Origin: Crenobacter oryzisoli
GTDB lineage: Bacteria; Pseudomonadota; Gammaproteobacteria; Burkholderiales; Chromobacteriaceae
Assembly (NCBI RefSeq): GCF_030385785.1
Contig: NZ_JAUEDK010000001.1
Location: forward strand, 1 to 64,000
DNA: 64,000 bases
Direction: 5' to 3'
The notes beneath the pieces are model-generated. The model had not been told where the DNA came from and made no database searches. It was given only the letters and a program-made list of their open reading frames with translations. Each line of letters begins with the position of its first letter. The stretch's first letter is position 1. Position numbers and translations under genes: made by a program. This document shows positions 13,996 through 23,765 of this stretch, piece by piece.

Positions 13996-16268
13996 CCCGC
14001 CACGTGCTCATCTCCCTGCTGGCACTGACGTTGGCCGGGCCGATCGCCGTCGCTGCGCCACCCATCGCCTCGGCCGGTCCGGCCGAGCGCACGCCGCTTG
14101 CCGCGAGCGCCACGGTCACCCCGCTGATTACCTCCCGCACGCAGACCTTCCGCCAGCTTGGCGCGCAAGCGCCGCTCAACCTGCATGGCGGCAGCGGCGT
14201 TGCCGGGGTCAGCTTCGGCAGCCGCAGCGACGAAGTGATCACGCAGGCGAAGCTCAAGCTGCGTTACACCTATTCGCCGTCGATGCTGGCGGACCTGTCG
14301 CATATCAAGGTGATGCTCAACGACGAGATCGTCGCGGTGGTGCCGCTGCCCAAGGACAAGGGCAGTGAGACCCAGCAGCTCGAATTGCCGCTCGACTCGC
14401 GGCTGTTGACCGACTTCAATCGGCTGCAGTTTCGCCTGATTGGCCATTACACCAACCAGTGCGAAGACCCGGCGAACAGCAGCCTGTGGGCGCAGATCAG
14501 CAATACCAGCGAGTTGACGCTGACGGCGCAGTCGCTGTCGCTCGTCAACGATCTGGCGCATTTCCCCGAACCGTTCTTCGACCGGCGAGACTTCACGCGC
14601 CTGACGCTGCCCTTTGTGTTCGCCGGCCATCCCTCGATCGGCACGCTGCAGGCGGCCGGGGTGCTGTCGTCCTGGTTCGGCGCTGCCGCCGGCTGGCGTG
14701 GCGCTCGCTTCCCGACCCTGCTCGACAGTCTGCCGGCCAGTCAGCACGCGGTCGTGTTCGCCACCAACGACCAGCGCCCGGGCTTCCTCGCCAAATACCC
14801 GTCGGTGAAGGCGCCGACGGTGGCGATCATCACTAATCCGAACCAGCCGGCGCGCAAGCTGCTGATGGTGCTCGGCCGCGACGACAGTGACCTGAAGCAG
14901 GCCGCCGACGCATTGGTGCTCGGCCAGGCGGCGATGACCGGCCCGCAGGTGACAGTGGCCGGCATCAAGCTCGACGCGCCGCGCCAGGCTTACGACGCGC
15001 CGAACTGGGTGCGTATGGATAGGGCGACCAAGTTCGGCGAGCTGGTTGGCAGCCAGCAGGACCTGGAGGTGTCCGGCCAGCAACCCGACCAGATCCGCGT
15101 CAATCTGCGCGTGCCGGCCGACCTGTTCACCTGGCGCAGCCGCGGTATCCCGATTGCGCTGAAGTTCCGTTACACCGCGCCGGCCAAGCTCGACGGCTCG
15201 CGCATGGCGGTGGCGATCAACGACAACTTCGTGCAGAGCTTCAACCTGCGCCCGGCGGGGCAGGGCGGCGAGCAGTCGTCGCTACGCCTGCCGCTGCTGG
15301 ATGACGGGCTGTTCGCATCCGGCAACGAGGTGCTGCTGCCGGCCTTCCGCGTCGGCAGCCGCAACCAGCTGCAGTTCCAGTATTCGTTCGTGCTGCCGAA
15401 GGAGGGCAACTGCAGCAGCACCGGCAATGACAACTTCCGTGCGGCGATCGACCCGGACTCGCAGATCGACTTCAGCGGCTACCCGCACTTTGCCACGCTG
15501 CCCAATCTGGGCTTCTTCGCCAACTCGGGCTACCCGTTCACCAAGTACGCGGACCTGTCAGGCAGTGCACTGGTCGTGCCGGCCAAGCCGTCGTCCTCGG
15601 ATATCGAGGCGATGCTGACGCTCTTGGCGCACATGGGCGAGTCGACCGGCTACCCGGCGCTGCGCTACCGGCTGGTGACGCCGGCGCAGATCGACACGGT
15701 GAAGGACGACGACCTGCTGGTGATCGGCGCGGCGGCGCAGATGCCGCTATTAAAGCAGTGGCGCGACCGCTTGCCGACTTCGGTGGACGGCAGCGACCGT
15801 CGAGTCGCCGACAGCGCCTATTCGGCCAACTCGTCGTTCGGCTGGCTCAATGCGGCCAATGCCCAGCCGAACACGGCGATCCTGGGCCAGACGCAAATCC
15901 AGGCTCAGGGCAGGCTGGCGGCGCTGCTCGGCTTCGAGTCGCCGTACACTCCTGGCCGCAGCGTAGTGGTGGTGACCGGCTCCGAGCCGGGCGCGCTCGG
16001 CCAGGCGCTCGATGCGCTGGACGACGAAGGCAAGGTCGCCGCGATGCACGGCAGCGCGGTGCTGATCCGCGCCGACAACGTCGTGAGCCAGCTGGTCGGA
16101 CCGACCTACCAGGTCGGCAAGCTGCCGCTGTGGACCTGGGTGTGGTTCTTCTTGTCCGAGCGTCCGATCTTGCTGGCGGTCATGGCGGTACTGGCCGTCT
16201 GCACCTTCGCCTTCGCGATCCTGCGACTACTGAAGGCGGTGACCGCACGCCGTCTGGAGAACAAGTAA
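13992..16268 (+). CDS. bcsB: Cellulose synthase regulatory/periplasmic subunit BcsB
   Basis: 758 residues with an N-terminal signal peptide (cleavage near AVAAPP, about residue 22), a long periplasmic region of two carbohydrate-binding-like and two flavodoxin-like repeats, and one C-terminal membrane helix (about 722-745) followed by a basic tail. BcsB docks on BcsA, completes its activity and passes the glucan to the outer-membrane channel. ATGA overlap with bcsA and one-base overlap with bcsZ indicate one translational unit. Confidence 0.96.
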   Translation: MTRHVLISLLALTLAGPIAVAAPPIASAGPAERTPLAASATVTPLITSRTQTFRQLGAQAPLNLHGGSGVAGVSFGSRSDEVITQAKLKLRYTYSPSMLADLSHIKVMLNDEIVAVVPLPKDKGSETQQLELPLDSRLLTDFNRLQFRLIGHYTNQCEDPANSSLWAQISNTSELTLTAQSLSLVNDLAHFPEPFFDRRDFTRLTLPFVFAGHPSIGTLQAAGVLSSWFGAAAGWRGARFPTLLDSLPASQHAVVFATNDQRPGFLAKYPSVKAPTVAIITNPNQPARKLLMVLGRDDSDLKQAADALVLGQAAMTGPQVTVAGIKLDAPRQAYDAPNWVRMDRATKFGELVGSQQDLEVSGQQPDQIRVNLRVPADLFTWRSRGIPIALKFRYTAPAKLDGSRMAVAINDNFVQSFNLRPAGQGGEQSSLRLPLLDDGLFASGNEVLLPAFRVGSRNQLQFQYSFVLPKEGNCSSTGNDNFRAAIDPDSQIDFSGYPHFATLPNLGFFANSGYPFTKYADLSGSALVVPAKPSSSDIEAMLTLLAHMGESTGYPALRYRLVTPAQIDTVKDDDLLVIGAAAQMPLLKQWRDRLPTSVDGSDRRVADSAYSANSSFGWLNAANAQPNTAILGQTQIQAQGRLAALLGFESPYTPGRSVVVVTGSEPGALGQALDALDDEGKVAAMHGSAVLIRADNVVSQLVGPTYQVGKLPLWTWVWFFLSERPILLAVMAVLAVCTFAFAILRLLKAVTARRLENK

Positions 16269-17419
16269 TGCGCAGACCAATCAAGAGTTGGCTGGCTGCC
16301 GCGCTGCTGTGCCTGGCCGGCAGCGCACAGGCGGCGCCCTGTGGCGACTGGCCGGACTGGACGGTGTTCAAGCAGCGCTTCCTGTCCGATGGCGGCCGGG
16401 TGATAGACCGCAGCATGGCAAACATGCAGACGACCTCGGAGGGGCAGTCGTATGCGCTGTTCTTCGCGCTGGTGGCCAACGACCGCGCCACGTTCGATAA
16501 GGTGCTGGCCTGGACCCGTGACAACCTGGCGGGGGGGGACCTGACCGCGCGGCTGCCGGCCTGGCAGTGGGGCAAGCGCGACGACGGCAGCTGGGATGTG
16601 ATCGATGCCAACAGTGCGTCCGATGCCGACTTGTGGATTGCCTACAGTCTGATCGAGGCCGGCCGCCTGTGGCAGGAACCTCGTTACACCGCGATGGGCA
16701 AGCTGATCGGGCAGCGCATGCTGCGCGAGGAGGCTGCCGACTTGCCTGGCCTCGGCCTGACGCTGCTGCCGGGGGCCAAGGGGTTCCAGCCCGAGCCGAC
16801 GCTGTGGCGGCTGAACCCGAGCTATGTGCCGCTGCAACTGGTCGAACGGATGGCGCGGGCCTTGCCCGACTCGGGCTGGCGCAAGCTGTTGGCCAGTTCG
16901 GAGCAACTGATCCTGAAGAGTGCGCCGAAGGGCTATGCGCCTGACTGGGTCGGCTATCGGGCCGGCAAGGGCTTCGTGCCGGATGCCAAGACGAAGGCGG
17001 TGGGCAGCTTCGATGCTATCCGCGTCTACACCTGGGCCGGCATGCTGTCCCCCGAGCTGCCGGGAAGAATGCGTCTGCTCAACTGGCTATCGCCGATGGG
17101 GACACTTGTCGCCAAGCGTGGCACGCCGCCGACGGAGATCGACACGGTCAGCGGGCAGGCCGGCGAGGCCGGGCCGGTCGGCTTCTCGGTGGCAATGCTG
17201 CCGTTCCTGATCGCATCGGGGCAGAAAAATGCCGCCGACGAGCAACTGACCCGCCTGGCGGCCAAGCCCTTGGCCGAACGGCCGCAGAATTACTATGAGC
17301 ATGTACTGTCGCTGTTCGGCCTTGGCTGGCAGCAGCAACGCTATGCCTTCAACCGGTACGGTGAAGTCCGGCCGCACTGGGAGACCGCATGTCCCGCATC
17401 ATCCCGCTCTTCGTCCTGA
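16268..17419 (+). CDS. bcsZ: Periplasmic endo-1,4-beta-glucanase (GH8) BcsZ
   Basis: 383-residue secreted glycoside hydrolase family 8 cellulase that trims or detangles nascent cellulose. The signal peptide ends near GSAQAAP (about residue 22). The catalytic acid Glu58 lies in SEGQSYALFF, and Asp119 in NSASDADLWIAYSL is the second conserved acidic site; FDAIRVYTWAGM carries the later Asp. The start ATG shares its first base with the bcsB stop. The C-terminal 31 bases overlap bcsC. Confidence 0.95.
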   Translation: MRRPIKSWLAAALLCLAGSAQAAPCGDWPDWTVFKQRFLSDGGRVIDRSMANMQTTSEGQSYALFFALVANDRATFDKVLAWTRDNLAGGDLTARLPAWQWGKRDDGSWDVIDANSASDADLWIAYSLIEAGRLWQEPRYTAMGKLIGQRMLREEAADLPGLGLTLLPGAKGFQPEPTLWRLNPSYVPLQLVERMARALPDSGWRKLLASSEQLILKSAPKGYAPDWVGYRAGKGFVPDAKTKAVGSFDAIRVYTWAGMLSPELPGRMRLLNWLSPMGTLVAKRGTPPTEIDTVSGQAGEAGPVGFSVAMLPFLIASGQKNAADEQLTRLAAKPLAERPQNYYEHVLSLFGLGWQQQRYAFNRYGEVRPHWETACPASSRSSS

Positions 17420-20400
17420 GCGCAGCGACCGCCGCCGTGCCGCCCGTTTTTGCCGCGCCGGCGCAGGTCGACCCGGTGCAGACGCTGCTTAATCAGGCGC
17501 GCATGTGGCAGGGGCTCAACCGCGACGACCTGGCCCAGCAGGCGCTCGACAAGCTGCAGCGCATCGCGCCGAACAACCCGGAGGGCTTGACCCTACTGGC
17601 GCAGCAGCAGCTGAAAAACCGGCAGGACAAAGCCGCCGCAGCGACGCTGGCAACACTGAAGCGGCTCTATCCCGGCTATGAAGGCATCGCCCGTATCGAG
17701 CAGCAGCAACGTCTGGCCGGCGCAGACCTGGACAAGCTGCTGGCCGCCCGCGCGCTGGCGCGCAGCGGCAAGGTCGACGCCGCGATTGCGGCTTTAGACG
17801 AGCTCTACAAGGGGCGTCCACCCGACGGCGAGCCAGCGGTCGAATACTGGCAGTTGGTGGCGCGCAGCCCCAACAACGGCTGGGCGCGTGCCAGAGCGGG
17901 CCTGACGGCGTTGGTGGCGGCCAATCCGGACAACCGCCGTTATCGGCTGACGCTGGCCGACCTGTACCTGAACAAGCCGCCCGCGCCGCCGCAGGTGATG
18001 GCCGAACTGAAGGCGCTCAGCGTCCATCAGGACAGTCGCAGCCAAGCGCTCGGCATCTGGCGCCGCGCGCTGTTGCAGGAGGACCTCGGTTCGGTGCAGC
18101 GCGACGCATTCATCGCCTATCTGCGTGAGGTGCCGGACGACGAGGCGGTGAAGGAGAAGCTCGCCGGCCTCGACGAGGCCGCTGCCAAGCAGCGTGCGCT
18201 GCTGGCCGACCCGGCGTACCAAGCCCGCTTGGCTGCGGGCAAGTCGCTCGACCAGAACCGCCTGGCCGATGCCGAGCGCCAGCTGCAGCTGGCGCGACAG
18301 CGCTTCGGCAACGAGGCCGACGTGCTCGGCAATCTCGGCCGCTTGCGCGAGAAGCAGGGCAGGTACGACGAGGCGATCGACTACTACCGCCAGGCCGAGG
18401 CAAAGGACACGGATAAGACTGGCTGGCAGCGTCACATCACCGATGCACGCTTTGCACAGCGCTTGGCCGAGGCCGAGCAGGCGGAAGCTTCCGGTCAGCT
18501 CGGCGCAGCCGAGGCGGCGCTTGCCGAGGCCGGCCGGCTCAAGCCCAAGTCGGCCGACCTGCGCGTGGCGCAGGGGCAGCTGTGGCTCAGGCAGGGCAAG
18601 CCGGACGCGGCGCGCGATGCCTACCAGGCGGCGCTGACGCTGGAGCCGGACAACGGCGCGGCGCTGTCCGGCCTGATCGACGTCTATGTCACTGCCGGCG
18701 ATCTGGGCGGTGCCAGCCGCTATCTGGACACGCTGGCCCCCGCGCGGCGTAAGGTGCTAGGCCGAGCCTACCCGGCCGCGGTGGCCAAGGTCGAGCGCGA
18801 GCGGGCCGACCGGTTGCTGGCGGCCGGGCGTAACGACGAGGCAATCGCCGCGTTGCAACGTGCGGTGGCGGCGACACCACAGGACCCGTGGAACCGCTTC
18901 GCGCTTGCCAACGCCTATGCGGCAGCCGGCCAGGCTGCGCGTGGCGAGCAGTTGCTGCGCCAGCTGGCCGATGCGCCGGCGCCGGACAGCGAAGTGTTGT
19001 ACGCCTATGCGCTGTTCCGCTCGCGCGCCGAGGACGACCTGGTCGCGCTGCAAGCCTTGCAGCGCATCCCGCCGGCGCAGCGCAGCGCCAGCATGCTGCA
19101 GCTGCAGCGCCGTTTGTGGCTGCGCGAGACCTTGCGTCTGGCCGATGCGGACATGGCTGCCGGCAGGCCGGATCGTGCCGAGCGGCGCCTGGCGCTGGCC
19201 GAGGGGCAGTTGGCGGGCGATCCGGAACGCCTTGCCGAGCTCGCCAAGGGCTGGCTGACGCTCGGCCAGCCCGAGCGTGGCCTGACGCTGATGCGGCGCG
19301 TCTATACCGAGCGGCCGACGCCGGCGGTGGCGCTGCTGTATGCAGACCTGCTGCTGGATGCCGAGCGCAGCGACGAGGCGCGTACTCTACTCGACAAGCT
19401 GCCTAGCGGCACGCTCGACAAAGGGCAGCAAGACAGCCTGCGCGCAGCGCGTTCGACCCTGGCGGTACGACTGGCCGATCGTGCCCGGGCCGACGGGCAT
19501 AACGGTCAGGCACGCGCATTGTTGACGACGGCGCTGGCGGCCGACCCGACCAGTTCGAGCCTGTTGCGCAACCTCGCGTCGCTCGACCTGACAGAGGGGC
19601 ATGTTGCGGAATCGCGCCAACGCCTTGAGGCGGTGTTGCAGCGCGACCCGAACGACGACGAGGCCCGGCTGCTGATGATCGACGCCGATCGCCTGTCGGG
19701 GCAGCGCGCCGCGGCGCTGGAAGGGACCGATCGTTTGCTGGCTGAGCCGCCCAAGCGTAGTGTCGATTTCCGGTTGCGCGTCATCGATCGGCTGATGGCG
19801 ATGGGCGAGCAGGCGCGTGCCGATCAGGCCGTGGACAAGTTGGTCGCCGAAGGCGAACTGACGCCGCGCCTATGGGGCTATACCGCACGACAAGCGCGTC
19901 GGGCCGACCAGCCCGATCCGGCCCTGTTGCGCTACCAGGCCGGCTTCGCGCCGGCGGGGCTGCGCCCGCACCTGACCGCGCTGATGGCGTCGCCGGACCC
20001 TGACCCCGCCCCGGTGTTGCAGGCGCCGCCACCAAGTACGGCATTGTCGCGGCTGATGCTCCCCGGGCAGGCCGCAGTCGCCGCAGAGGTGCCGGCGCTG
20101 CCCGGGGAGCTGGCGGGCGTCGCGCCATCGCAGCTGAGAAACCAGCCGCTGCTGCCCGTCGCGGCCGAGCCGGCCGGCAACGCCGATCTGCACGCAGAGT
20201 ACGCGGAGCTGATCGACAAGCGTACCGGCGACGTGCAGGCCGGGCTCGACGTGACGGCGCGCCATACCGGCACGGTCGGCCAGTCGCGGATGCTGTCGGT
20301 GCAGACGCCGCTGCTGGTGAATGTGCCGGGACCGCACGAGGGCAAGTTTTTCGTGCGCAGCGACCCGATTACGATGAGCGCAGGTTCGCTCGACCCGAAC

Positions 20401-21348
20401 GACAGTTACAACCGCGACCGCTTCGGTTCGATCTATCAGAAACCTGAAGCGGATCGGGCTGGCTACGGCCAACAAGCCGGCCGGCAGAGCGCCAGCGGCG
20501 TCGCGGTCGGCGTAGGCTACGAGAACGACGACTGGCGACTCGACATCGGTACCACGCCGATCGGTTTCCCCGTGCAGGACGTGGTCGGCGGGGTAAAGCA
20601 TTACGGAAAGATGGGTGAGCTCAACTACAACGTCGACGTGTCGCGCCGTCCGCTGACCAGCTCGGTGCTGACGTACGCCGGCACCAAGGACCCGGTCACC
20701 AAGCAGACCTGGGGCGGGGTGCGCGCGACCGGTGCCAGTGTCGGCATCGGTTACGATCAAGGTGGCGATTACGGGGTATGGTCGAACTTCGGCTACCACA
20801 CGCTGACCGGCGAAAACGTGCTCGACAACCGCCGTCTCACCGCGATGGGCGGGGTGTACTGGCGGGCGCAGCGCGAGGATACCCGGCGGATCACGCTGGG
20901 GCTCAACTCGATCAACTTCTGGTACAAGGAGAACCTCAGCCAGTTCACCTTCGGGCAGGGCGGCTATTACAGCCCACAGCGCTACAATTCGCTGTCGCTG
21001 CCGGTTAGCTACGCGGCCCGCAACGAGCGCTTGAGCTATCTGTTGCGCGCATCGGTCTCGGTGTCAAATTCGCGCGAGAAGGATGAGTTGTATTTTCCGT
21101 TGGAAGCGGCAGGAGCCAATAATCCTAGTTTCACCGCCAGTGAGGGGTGGGGGAGTGGCGCGTCGCTCAGCGGTGCGTTCGAGTACCAGCTGTCACCGCT
21201 GTGGGTGCTCGGCGGCAGCTTCGATCTTGAGTATTCGCAGTACTACCAGCCGAGCCGCGCCAGTCTGTACCTGCGCTACCTGTTCGCGCCATCGGGCAAA
21301 CCGCTGCCGTTCCCGCCCGAACCGCTGCAGCCGTATTCGAGTTTCTGA
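17389..21348 (+). CDS. bcsC: Cellulose export protein BcsC (TPR scaffold and outer-membrane porin)
   Basis: 1319 residues. A signal peptide (cleavage about PVFAAP, residue 24) is followed by some 900 residues of tetratricopeptide repeats (for example YDEAIDYYRQAEAKD and PDAARDAYQAALTLEPDN), a short Pro-rich linker near residue 880, then a C-terminal beta-barrel domain from about residue 960 ending with an aromatic C terminus (PYSSF). The periplasmic TPR solenoid meets BcsB/BcsZ and peptidoglycan, and the barrel passes cellulose through the outer membrane. The start lies within bcsZ. Confidence 0.96.
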   Translation: MSRIIPLFVLSAATAAVPPVFAAPAQVDPVQTLLNQARMWQGLNRDDLAQQALDKLQRIAPNNPEGLTLLAQQQLKNRQDKAAAATLATLKRLYPGYEGIARIEQQQRLAGADLDKLLAARALARSGKVDAAIAALDELYKGRPPDGEPAVEYWQLVARSPNNGWARARAGLTALVAANPDNRRYRLTLADLYLNKPPAPPQVMAELKALSVHQDSRSQALGIWRRALLQEDLGSVQRDAFIAYLREVPDDEAVKEKLAGLDEAAAKQRALLADPAYQARLAAGKSLDQNRLADAERQLQLARQRFGNEADVLGNLGRLREKQGRYDEAIDYYRQAEAKDTDKTGWQRHITDARFAQRLAEAEQAEASGQLGAAEAALAEAGRLKPKSADLRVAQGQLWLRQGKPDAARDAYQAALTLEPDNGAALSGLIDVYVTAGDLGGASRYLDTLAPARRKVLGRAYPAAVAKVERERADRLLAAGRNDEAIAALQRAVAATPQDPWNRFALANAYAAAGQAARGEQLLRQLADAPAPDSEVLYAYALFRSRAEDDLVALQALQRIPPAQRSASMLQLQRRLWLRETLRLADADMAAGRPDRAERRLALAEGQLAGDPERLAELAKGWLTLGQPERGLTLMRRVYTERPTPAVALLYADLLLDAERSDEARTLLDKLPSGTLDKGQQDSLRAARSTLAVRLADRARADGHNGQARALLTTALAADPTSSSLLRNLASLDLTEGHVAESRQRLEAVLQRDPNDDEARLLMIDADRLSGQRAAALEGTDRLLAEPPKRSVDFRLRVIDRLMAMGEQARADQAVDKLVAEGELTPRLWGYTARQARRADQPDPALLRYQAGFAPAGLRPHLTALMASPDPDPAPVLQAPPPSTALSRLMLPGQAAVAAEVPALPGELAGVAPSQLRNQPLLPVAAEPAGNADLHAEYAELIDKRTGDVQAGLDVTARHTGTVGQSRMLSVQTPLLVNVPGPHEGKFFVRSDPITMSAGSLDPNDSYNRDRFGSIYQKPEADRAGYGQQAGRQSASGVAVGVGYENDDWRLDIGTTPIGFPVQDVVGGVKHYGKMGELNYNVDVSRRPLTSSVLTYAGTKDPVTKQTWGGVRATGASVGIGYDQGGDYGVWSNFGYHTLTGENVLDNRRLTAMGGVYWRAQREDTRRITLGLNSINFWYKENLSQFTFGQGGYYSPQRYNSLSLPVSYAARNERLSYLLRASVSVSNSREKDELYFPLEAAGANNPSFTASEGWGSGASLSGAFEYQLSPLWVLGGSFDLEYSQYYQPSRASLYLRYLFAPSGKPLPFPPEPLQPYSSF

Positions 21349-21358
21349 GGAGCCGACG

Positions 21359-21769
21359 ATGCGATCATTCCCTTTCGTTCGGCCCACTTTGGTCCTGCTG
21401 CTCGCGCTGTCGGCGGCATCGCTCTATGCCGCCGACGCGTCGGCACCCGTTGCACTCGATCCGTTGGCAGTCGCCAGGGCGCAGTACTGGAAGAGTCCGT
21501 ACGACCCAGCGGCGATCAATGACCTGGCGCTGCGGCTGGTCGAGGCCGGCGACACGGAGTCGGCACGGGTGCTGCTGTATCGCGCCGTGCGGATTGCGCC
21601 GGATCGCCAGGACATCCGGGCAAACCTGCTCCGGCTGGAAGCGAGCTCTCGCCGGGTGGGGAGCGCCCCGGGCGGCGAGGCCAGCGCGCCGGCTATGGGG
21701 GCGGCCAAGCCGTCGGCGACCTCTCGTGTCGACGAGCTGCCACCACTCTGGCCCTTGCCGGCGCACTGA
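21359..21769 (+). CDS. Small secreted TPR-like protein at the end of the bcs operon
   Basis: 136 residues, ten bases after bcsC and with its own GAGGAG site before the ATG at 21359. A clear signal peptide (hydrophobic LVLLLALSAASLYAADA) is followed by one helix-turn-helix repeat resembling a TPR (NDLALRLVEAGDTESARVLL then AVRIAPDRQDIRANLL) and a low-complexity Pro/Ala tail. It is not a standard bcs gene that I recognise. As the last gene of the operon it may be a periplasmic partner of BcsC or BcsB. Function unknown. Confidence 0.75.
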   Translation: MRSFPFVRPTLVLLLALSAASLYAADASAPVALDPLAVARAQYWKSPYDPAAINDLALRLVEAGDTESARVLLYRAVRIAPDRQDIRANLLRLEASSRRVGSAPGGEASAPAMGAAKPSATSRVDELPPLWPLPAH

Positions 21770-21792
21770 AACCATCTCACGTCGTCAAGCGA

Positions 21793-21826
21793 ACGGTCCG
21801 CAATCCCTTCCGGAGGCGGGCCGTTT
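21793..21826 (+). terminator. Hairpin at the end of the bcs operon
   Basis: ACGG-t-CCGC pairs with GCGG-g-CCGT across a 13-base loop, followed by TTTCC. The T-run is short, so efficiency is uncertain, but the position 24 bases after the last gene fits a terminator. Confidence 0.5.
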
Positions 21827-21839
21827 CCGTTGCTTGGGG

Positions 21840-22534
21840 TCAGTGCGCTCCGACCTGCCGGTTGCGTCCGGCCAGTAGCGCGAACAGCAATGCCGCCATG
21901 CCGAACGTCTGGTAGACGACGAAAGCGCCGTGCCAGTTGCCGAGTAGGTCGTGGCTGAGTCCGACCAGGAAGGGGCCGGTCGAGGCCAGCAGGTAGCCGA
22001 CGCCCTGCGCCATCCCCGACAACTGCGACGCCAGCTGCGAGCTCGGCGCCCTGAGCACGATCAGCGTGAGCCCCATGCTGAACATGCCGCCCAGCCCCAA
22101 TCCCATCAGCGACGCCCACAGCCACAGAGAGCCGAGCGGCGCGTACAACGCACCGCTGAAGCCCGCCATCGACAGCGCCAGCATCGCCACGATCACCAGG
22201 CGCTGGTCGCGGCAGCGGCTGGCCAGCCACGGAGCGCCGAGCGAGCGGACCAGCTGGGTCAGCATCAGCAGCGACAGCGTCCAGCCGGCGGCGAGCGGGC
22301 TTAGGCCCCGGTCGACCATCATCGCCGGGAACCAACTGAACACGATGTACGCGTGGCTCGACCGCAGGCCCATGTAACCGATGACCTGCCAGGCGACCGA
22401 GTCGCGCCACAGTCCGCATGCCACTCCGTGGCGGCGTGCGCTCGCCTGAGCGTGACGTAGCTGCGGCCACCACAGCAACGCTGCCAGCAGCACTGGCAGT
22501 GCCCAGACGCCGAGGCCCACCTGCCAGCTGCCGG
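21840..22534 (-). pseudogene. MFS transporter (CynX/NimT type), N-terminal half deleted
   Basis: The frame encodes only the C-terminal half of a 12-helix major facilitator. After GSWQVGLGVWALPVLLAALL come six hydrophobic segments, including WFPAMMVDRGLSPLAAG and FSMGLTLIVLRAP, and it ends at 21840. About 226 residues are left where about 400 are expected. Just upstream the frame is closed by TGA and the sequence passes directly into a gntR fragment in another frame. This is best read as a deletion fusing the two leftward genes; no start or ribosome site serves the remnant. Confidence 0.8.
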
Positions 22535-22842
22535 GTCAGGCCGGTGAAACGGTACAGCTCAGGCAGCACCTGATGATTGCGCGCGCAGGCGACTACTTGG
22601 TGGTGGATGCGGATGTCGAGCTCGATACGCCGTTCGGCGTCGCCGAGCGGGTCGAGCACGCCGGCGAATGCCAGCACCCACACCGCCTCGCGCACGGTGT
22701 TGCGGCTCATGCCGAGCTGTTCGGCCAGCTCCGGTTCGGTGGGCAACCGCGCGCCGGGCTGCCTGTTGCCGGCGTTGATGTGCGCGCTTAATCGGTCGAC
22801 CGCCTGCTCGACCAGCAAGCGGTGCGGGTTGGGTGATGTCAT
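22535..22842 (-). pseudogene. GntR/FadR-family regulator remnant
   Basis: Begins with an intact-looking Met (22842) and a GntR winged helix (LVEQAVDRLSAHINAG, then LPTEPELAEQLGMSRNTVRE). At AFAGVLD it jumps directly to DIRIHHQVVACARNHQVL, which is from the middle of the FCD ligand-binding domain, so the wing and about 70-80 residues are missing. It ends at YRFTGLTR, where it runs into the MFS remnant. Two deletions are therefore implied and the regulator is very unlikely to work. It lies divergent to the aldolase gene it may once have controlled. Confidence 0.8.
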
Positions 22843-22980
22843 ATGGGAAATTACTCGATGAATTATGCCAATGACAATCTGCGTCGGCCATAGGCGAATC
22901 GCAAGGCCGCGGCGGTGACCGCCGGCCAAGCTTCATGCCATAATTCGGCAATGGAAACATTTTCCGAAGAAAGGGTGGCG

Positions 22981-23763
22981 ATGAGCCAGGACGGATTGCA
23001 ATTGCAGTTTGCCGCTGGGCGGCTGGCCGATACCGGCATCAGCGCCGCCGAATGGCAGGCGCGCCAGGATCTCGCCGCCTGTTACCGGCTGGTGGCATTG
23101 AACGGCTGGGATGACCTGATCTACACGCATGTGTCGCTGGCGGTGCCGGGCGAGCCGGGGCGCTTCCTGATCAACCCGTTCGGCCTCGCCTTCGATGAGG
23201 TGACCGCCAGCAATCTGGTGAAGATCGACATCGCCGGCAATATTGTCGGTGACAGCCCGCACCGGGTGAACAAGACCGGCTTCGTCATCCACGCCGCGGT
23301 GCATTCGGCCCGTGCGGACGCGCAGTGCGTGATGCATCTGCATAACGACGCCGGCATCGCCGTGGCGATGTTGGAGGAGGGGCTGCTGCCGCTGTCGCAG
23401 CACGCGCTGCGCTTCTATGGCGACATGGCTTATCACAACTACGAGGGGCTGGCGCTGACCGAAACGGAGAAGACCCGGCTGATCGCCAGCCTCGGTAGCA
23501 AGAACGTGATGCTGCTGCGCAACCACGGCACGCTGGTGTGTGGCCGCACTGTCGCCGAGGCGTACTGCCTGATGGACACGCTCGACAAGGCTTGTCGCAC
23601 GCAGCTGTCGGCGATGGCCGCTGGCAAGCTGGTGATGCCGCCGCCTGAGGTGTGCGAGCTGACCTACCGGCAGTTGCTGCCCGGCGATACGCCGGAGGGC
23701 GAGCTGGAGTGGCCGGCGCTGCTGCGCAAGCTCGACCGGCTGTCACCGGGCTATCGCGATTAA
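22981..23763 (+). CDS. Class II aldolase/adducin-family protein
   Basis: 260 residues from the ATG at 22981, which follows AAAGGGTGGCG; an earlier in-frame ATG at 22951 has no clear ribosome site. The zinc-binding set of class II aldolases is present: HLHNDAG with its two His, and LLRNHGTLVCG with the third. Relatives are fuculose-phosphate-type aldolases and a broad group of uncharacterised adducin-like proteins. The exact substrate cannot be told. It is divergent from the broken gntR gene, so regulation may have been lost. Confidence 0.85.
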   Translation: MSQDGLQLQFAAGRLADTGISAAEWQARQDLAACYRLVALNGWDDLIYTHVSLAVPGEPGRFLINPFGLAFDEVTASNLVKIDIAGNIVGDSPHRVNKTGFVIHAAVHSARADAQCVMHLHNDAGIAVAMLEEGLLPLSQHALRFYGDMAYHNYEGLALTETEKTRLIASLGSKNVMLLRNHGTLVCGRTVAEAYCLMDTLDKACRTQLSAMAAGKLVMPPPEVCELTYRQLLPGDTPEGELEWPALLRKLDRLSPGYRD

Positions 23764-23765
23764 GA

